A DNA stretch of 64,000 nt. Source: a virus. This document shows positions 60,429 through 64,000 of the stretch, one piece after another. The number at the start of each line of letters is the position of its first letter. The stretch's first letter is position 1. The stretch covers positions 1-64,000 of the IMG/VR virus record IMGVR_UViG_3300021964_000036; one strand, given 5' to 3'. Below the pieces are notes generated by a model, which saw nothing but the letters and a program-made list of their open reading frames with translations, did not search any database and was not told the origin of the DNA. The translations under genes were made by a program, and so were the position numbers.

Positions 60429-61338
60429 GGCTTTGAACTTTGCCCAGTTTGGTAAAATAAACGAATCACTCTCAATATCAAAAAAAGATGTTGGGTTAAT
60501 TGGTCCCAATATGGATGGGGAAATTAAGCTGAGAATTCCTAATCCTGGCATAACTTTAAAAAGAATAGATGACGGGGAGAATTACGTCTTTGAGATAGGA
60601 GAAAAATCTTGTTCGGTCCCTAAAAAATTCATTTCATTATCAACCCAACCCGGTTATGACATTGTTTCGTTTAATACTAACACTAATTGGTTTAAACAGG
60701 AAAATAATTCGGAAAGAATCTCTGATGTGATTGAAGAATTCCTCACATCTCAGTATAAAAGTCTGTCTAAAAGTAGCGACCCAATTAAGGATGACGTTAA
60801 CATTATTTTGGATGCTTTTGGTATTGAGGATGATGTTACAGCATTCAATTCCAATTCACCATTACAAATGGATGGACAGACACAAAACGGGATGGAGTTT
60901 GAGATAGAGAAAGAAACTTCGGAGGATCTCTTTAAAAAGTTTTTTTTGTATAAGGATATTGACTCAATACATCCCATGATTTCTATTAAGAGGAAGGGAG
61001 CAAGATTCAATTGTATCTATAGAACACCAAAGGGAAACTTTGAATGTAAGCATGATTCTATTGATGAGATGCTAAATAGCCCAACTGATAAGTATCTTAT
61101 GTCAGTTTGCATTGGGAATGAATCGGAGGAAAATCAAAGAAACCTTGTGGATCACTTGATGAGGCTTTTCAAATATCATTCCTGGGATAAAGCAGATTCG
61201 AAAGCGAAAGCAAGCAAAAATGCAGAGGAGAGGAAAGAGATTAAGAAGATAATGAATATTCTCAAAAACACTATCTCCGAGGACCATATTGGGGAGATGT
61301 ACTCTGATGCAAGGTCTAAATTCATGGGTAACAGGTAA
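60421..61338 (+). CDS. Probable internal head protein with INE leader
   Basis: 305 residues from ATG 60421, overlapping the previous stop. N-terminus MNKALNFAQFGKINESLSIS matches the leader pattern, with a KINE|S protease-like site at residue 14. The body is alpha/beta with no recognised motif. Removal of the leader by the prohead protease would leave about 291 residues (inference). Confidence 0.6.
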   Translation: MNKALNFAQFGKINESLSISKKDVGLIGPNMDGEIKLRIPNPGITLKRIDDGENYVFEIGEKSCSVPKKFISLSTQPGYDIVSFNTNTNWFKQENNSERISDVIEEFLTSQYKSLSKSSDPIKDDVNIILDAFGIEDDVTAFNSNSPLQMDGQTQNGMEFEIEKETSEDLFKKFFLYKDIDSIHPMISIKRKGARFNCIYRTPKGNFECKHDSIDEMLNSPTDKYLMSVCIGNESEENQRNLVDHLMRLFKYHSWDKADSKAKASKNAEERKEIKKIMNILKNTISEDHIGEMYSDARSKFMGNR

Positions 61339-61457
61339 AGCCCGGAACACTTTTGCACATTCACCATATAACAATTAAATCCAGCAATGCTGCCCGGTGA
61401 ATTGTTTTTACACAAATATTTTCAAGTTTCGGTTAAACTCCTAACAATTGGAATCAA
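61339..61457 (+). other. 119-base gap with two mutually exclusive stems
   Basis: ATTCACC (61359-61365) can pair with GGTGAAT (61396-61402), and AACAATT (61370-61376) with AATTGTT (61400-61406), the latter followed by T. The two cannot form together. No gene or clear promoter motif seen. Confidence 0.45.
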
Positions 61458-62132
61458 ATGGGATGGCTGAGTCGATTATTTAAGAAAGAAAAGAAGATGG
61501 ATCTTAAAGAAAAAACTTTACCAGAGATTAGGGAAGAATTATCCAAAGTTGACTTCCAATGGATAAAAGGTGATAAAGCAGGAAATGTCGAAAAATTCGA
61601 CGACGTTTTAAGCGATGAATCTACAGGGATGACCTTTGTTAGCTTTAAAGGTGGTGGGAGAATCAATATAGAATTACTTGGTGAATATCTTGATACTTTC
61701 CCCGCTTCAAAGGTTGACTTTAATAGTGTAGCTGTAGATAATCCACCTATTCCTAATGTTTTAAGTGAAGCAACGGGACAAGATAAAAAGTCAGCAGCAC
61801 CTGTCCGCAGAAATACTGTTTCATCCATCGAGCTTGAAGAATCTCCGATATATAAACTATTAAAACAGCAGAAGGAAAATTGGGTAAGCGTGAATATTTC
61901 GCTTAAGCTTAATTTACCTCCTAAAAATCTGTACAATGTTTTAATTACTTCCTTTGATGGGGCAAACGAGGAGATTGTTGATTATGTAACTGAGGGAATT
62001 GACATAGAGGATATAAGAGCTGCTCTGGCAGAATCTATTTTAGCATACTATAATGTAACCCAAAAGTCAACTAGCCAGAGATCAAAGAAGAACATTGAAG
62101 AAAATAAATCCGTTGAGGATGGAGAAGAATAA
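61458..62132 (+). CDS. Unknown protein with basic leader
   Basis: 224 residues. MGWLSRLFKKEKKMD is an amphipathic basic start. The centre is alpha/beta (KNLYNVLITSFDGANEEIVD) and the C-terminus is Lys/Glu-rich and disordered. No family recognised. It overlaps the Nudix gene by 14 bases if that gene starts at ATG 62119, so the two are co-translated. Confidence 0.55.
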   Translation: MGWLSRLFKKEKKMDLKEKTLPEIREELSKVDFQWIKGDKAGNVEKFDDVLSDESTGMTFVSFKGGGRINIELLGEYLDTFPASKVDFNSVAVDNPPIPNVLSEATGQDKKSAAPVRRNTVSSIELEESPIYKLLKQQKENWVSVNISLKLNLPPKNLYNVLITSFDGANEEIVDYVTEGIDIEDIRAALAESILAYYNVTQKSTSQRSKKNIEENKSVEDGEE

Positions 62133-62694
62133 AATATTATACGAAACGCCAGGTTTGCATCTTGTAGAAAGGGATGGAAGAATTGGGGTTGTACCCACTT
62201 TTATGAATGTTGTGGTTATGCCTTTTATCTCTGATGAACAGGGTCTTCCTCTAGCAGTTGGAGTACTTAAAGAACCAAACCCTTTTAGGGAGGGTGGAAT
62301 GACTATCTCTTTGATTACTGGAACAAGCGATGACGAGGACCCAGATTTGCTCACAACCGCTAAGAGAGAATTATTAGAGGAAAGCGGATTTCAGGCTGAC
62401 GGAAACGAAAGATGGTACTATTTAGGATCTGTCACTTCATCAAAGTTCGTAGATCACGAACAACCTTGTTTTGCCGTAGATGTTACTGGATTAGAAAGAG
62501 GTGAACCAATTACTGATGGTAGCCCAGAAGAGCAAGAGATGGAATTTAAATTCATTCCTGCTAATGACGTGGTAAAAGCTAAAGATATTTTTATTCCCGG
62601 ACTTTTCCTCAAGCTCTTCAAATATGTTCTTGGCATAGATATACAGGGAACTGGTGAGGAATCTAAAGGCGTGGATTTAAATCTTAAACAATGA
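62119..62694 (+). CDS. Nudix hydrolase-like protein
   Basis: 191 residues from ATG 62119. Contains RELLEESGFQ, the second half of the Nudix box (REUxEExGU), at the right place after two beta strands, with SLITGTSDDED in front. The first Gly and Glu of G-x5-E-x7 are not in perfect register (one residue shift), so activity on a nucleotide diphosphate is likely but not certain. Overlaps the next gene by four bases (ATGA). Confidence 0.65.
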   Translation: MEKNKILYETPGLHLVERDGRIGVVPTFMNVVVMPFISDEQGLPLAVGVLKEPNPFREGGMTISLITGTSDDEDPDLLTTAKRELLEESGFQADGNERWYYLGSVTSSKFVDHEQPCFAVDVTGLERGEPITDGSPEEQEMEFKFIPANDVVKAKDIFIPGLFLKLFKYVLGIDIQGTGEESKGVDLNLKQ

Positions 62695-63032
62695 GTCAAT
62701 CTAGAAGACAAAGAAGACAAATGGCCAAACATTTCGGCTTTTTGGGAAAAAAGGAATCATTTGATGAAATGAGGGAAAGGATAAGAAGATCCCAACAAAT
62801 GGGTAAGCAGATCCACCTCAAGAACATGGAAAACATCAAGAACAATCAAATTGAAACCCAAAAGGAAAGGGATATTGCTTTGCAAGAGGATCTTATAAAG
62901 GAGACCATTTCTGAAAATGGGATTAGTTCCAACGAAAGTATTGAATTAAATACTGGATCTTTCGATTTCTTGAATGATATAAAAGATGGACCTCAGGCTT
63001 CTGGTGAAAAAGAAACCGAAGATAATGCCTAA
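62691..63032 (+). CDS. Small basic/helical protein, unknown
   Basis: 113 residues. The N-terminus is arginine-rich (SRRQRRQMAKHFGF), followed by helix (DEMRERIRRSQQMGKQI) and an acidic tail. Such a charge gradient could suit nucleic acid or assembly partner binding. Unknown family; stop overlaps the next ATG. Confidence 0.55.
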   Translation: MSQSRRQRRQMAKHFGFLGKKESFDEMRERIRRSQQMGKQIHLKNMENIKNNQIETQKERDIALQEDLIKETISENGISSNESIELNTGSFDFLNDIKDGPQASGEKETEDNA

Positions 63033-63360
63033 GGAAATACCAGATACAAGATTCGTTTTAACGTCAAGGTCCCTCAAAGAGGCCAAAAGAAAATACTGCT
63101 CTGATAAAACCTATTACATAGTTGACATAGGTAAAATTATTAGGGAGCTCGGCTATGATACTGATGAGCTTTCGCCAGAGTCAGAGTTTGTAATCAATTA
63201 CGCGGTTCAGAAGAAAATAACACAAGGAATATATAGTACAAGATGTAATGACATCTTGGTAGTGTATAAGAACATCTCTCAGAGATTTGCAGAAAATCTA
63301 CACCATTTTCTCCAGGAAGAAATGGAAGAGGAGTTCGAATTCACTATCGAGGTAGAATGA
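63025..63360 (+). CDS. Small alpha/beta protein, unknown
   Basis: 111 residues from ATG 63025 (an upstream ATG at 62986 overlaps the previous coding region). Sequence FVLTSRSLKEAKRKYCS, then YIVDIGKIIRELGYD, and a helical end. It has a Rossmann-like strand-helix alternation but no nucleotide-binding motif. Function unknown. Confidence 0.55.
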   Translation: MPKEIPDTRFVLTSRSLKEAKRKYCSDKTYYIVDIGKIIRELGYDTDELSPESEFVINYAVQKKITQGIYSTRCNDILVVYKNISQRFAENLHHFLQEEMEEEFEFTIEVE

Positions 63361-63381
63361 AAAAAAATCTTGGCTATATAA

Positions 63382-64000
63382 ATGGGGAATCCTCAAAATT
63401 CAAGTACTGGATCTAGATCTGCTACCGAAGCTTATTTTAATAGGGCTTCAAAATTTAAATTTGGTAATTCTTCTGGGAGTCCAACTACCGCTGCAAATAG
63501 TGCTATCCATGGATCAAGAGAGGCACAACTTGACAGTGCATCCGCACAAACAACGTCAAGAATGTCCAACTTGGGGTCAGTTAACCCTAACAAAGGACCA
63601 TCACCTAGGACTTTATTTTACAATGGCGGTTTTTATTCATCGGATGATGCAAAGTACGGTCAATTTTTATTTTACTCTTTTGGTAATAATGAAAATACTT
63701 TTATCCAAGAGTATTACAAATCTGAAAATCGGGAATTTAATTCCAGAATTTCCCCCGTTTCGACTATTACCGGAAGTGGTGCAAGCAAAAATCCTTCAGC
63801 TGGACAACTTGTTAGAATAACACAACAACTTAGAAATGAAGCTGATCCTTCCGTCGGAACTGATTCACAGGATTCGGGTGGAAGCTTTGGGACAAGGACA
63901 AATAAATCGCTTATAATTGGTGGTTTATCTGCTCCATATGATTGGAAGGATTTTCTATACTGCAAGTATTATGGAAGTATTCCAAATAACTACATGATTA
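63382..64000 (+). CDS. Structural-type protein, N-terminal part (3' end outside window)
   Basis: Open from ATG 63382 to the end of the window (206 codons). It is Ser/Gly/Asn-rich with RTLFYNGGFYSSDDAKYGQF and DWKDFLYCKYYGSIPNN, the latter similar in style to structural proteins of large myoviruses. The sequence CTATATAAATGG includes TATATAAA immediately before the ATG, so it may have its own late transcription start. Product not assigned. Confidence 0.6.
   Translation, partial: MGNPQNSSTGSRSATEAYFNRASKFKFGNSSGSPTTAANSAIHGSREAQLDSASAQTTSRMSNLGSVNPNKGPSPRTLFYNGGFYSSDDAKYGQFLFYSFGNNENTFIQEYYKSENREFNSRISPVSTITGSGASKNPSAGQLVRITQQLRNEADPSVGTDSQDSGGSFGTRTNKSLIIGGLSAPYDWKDFLYCKYYGSIPNNYMI

Noticed and set aside
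61454-61936. 160-codon minus-strand open frame
   Set aside because: Antisense to a well-spaced + strand gene of the same region, with Ser/Leu-rich composition typical of antisense frames.
63461-63820. 119-codon + strand open frame near the window end
   Set aside because: Overlaps a longer frame that begins at ATG 63382 and stays open to the window end with better composition and structural-protein-like motifs.
1-64000. tRNA genes, CRISPR arrays, insertion sequences, integrase or attachment sites
   Set aside because: No cloverleaf-like sequence with the T-loop GTTCRA pattern, no regularly spaced repeats other than protein-coding ones, and no transposase or integrase motif was noticed. A dedicated scan (tRNAscan-SE) would be decisive for tRNAs.

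Overview
The window is a gene-dense, AT-rich stretch of a large T4-like myovirus genome: about 67 protein genes, all but one on the + strand, with short gaps and many ATGA/TAATG overlaps. T4-type morphogenesis genes can be recognised from their motifs: terminase (gp16/gp17), sheath (gp18), two tubes (gp19), a gp26-like hub protein, gp55 late sigma, gp4, two portals (gp20), prohead protease/scaffold (gp21/22) and major capsid protein (gp23). Start codons are mostly preceded by A-rich sequence without a Shine-Dalgarno motif, which suggests (inference) a Bacteroidota host. No tRNA, CRISPR array, integrase or insertion sequence was seen. No gap between genes exceeds 300 bases.

Layout. 1-6.75 kb: the end of a collagen-like fibre gene, a 2OG-Fe(II) oxygenase and four glycosyltransferases, the last resembling iron-finger protein O-heptosyltransferases; this looks like a fibre-decoration module. 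6.8-19.3 kb: a neck-like protein, terminase, sheath, tubes and baseplate/tape-measure-like proteins. 19.3-28.3 kb: dCMP deaminase, an ECF-like sigma factor, a PD-(D/E)XK nuclease, small membrane proteins, paired virion-like proteins, a 930-residue repeat protein with a probable -1 frameshift extension, and the gp55-like sigma. 28.3-32.6 kb: gp4-like nuclease and two tandem portals. 32.6-42.3 kb: a HldE-type heptose kinase followed by replication and repair genes (DNA ligase, clamp loader, nucleotide kinase, 5'-3' exonuclease, UvdE-like protein, zincless Fpg/Nei glycosylase, DnaQ-like exonuclease). 42.3-54.4 kb: head genes and a series of probable internal head proteins sharing a short leader ending in L/I/V-N-E. 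54.4-64 kb: glycosyltransferase-like proteins, a P-loop kinase, an asparagine-synthetase-like enzyme, the single minus-strand gene, small virion-like proteins, a Nudix protein and the start of another structural gene.

Regulation. A motif GATATATA(A)AG or GATATATAG lies 12-41 nt upstream of about a dozen genes and once, correctly inverted, in front of the lone minus-strand gene. It is the best candidate for the phage late promoter, presumably read by the gp55-like sigma (27917) and/or the ECF-like sigma (19957). Several copies sit inside inverted repeats; at 42310-42350 the motif is the loop of a perfect terminator-like hairpin.

Most notable ideas: (1) collagen-like fibre + 2OG oxygenase + glycosyltransferases + heptose kinase as a phage protein-glycosylation system; (2) a classic A_AAA_AAC slippery site extending a virion protein by 59 residues; (3) a late-promoter family nested in hairpins; (4) duplicated portal and tube genes; (5) a family of leader-bearing proteins, including a nucleotidyltransferase, that may be packaged in the head and injected.
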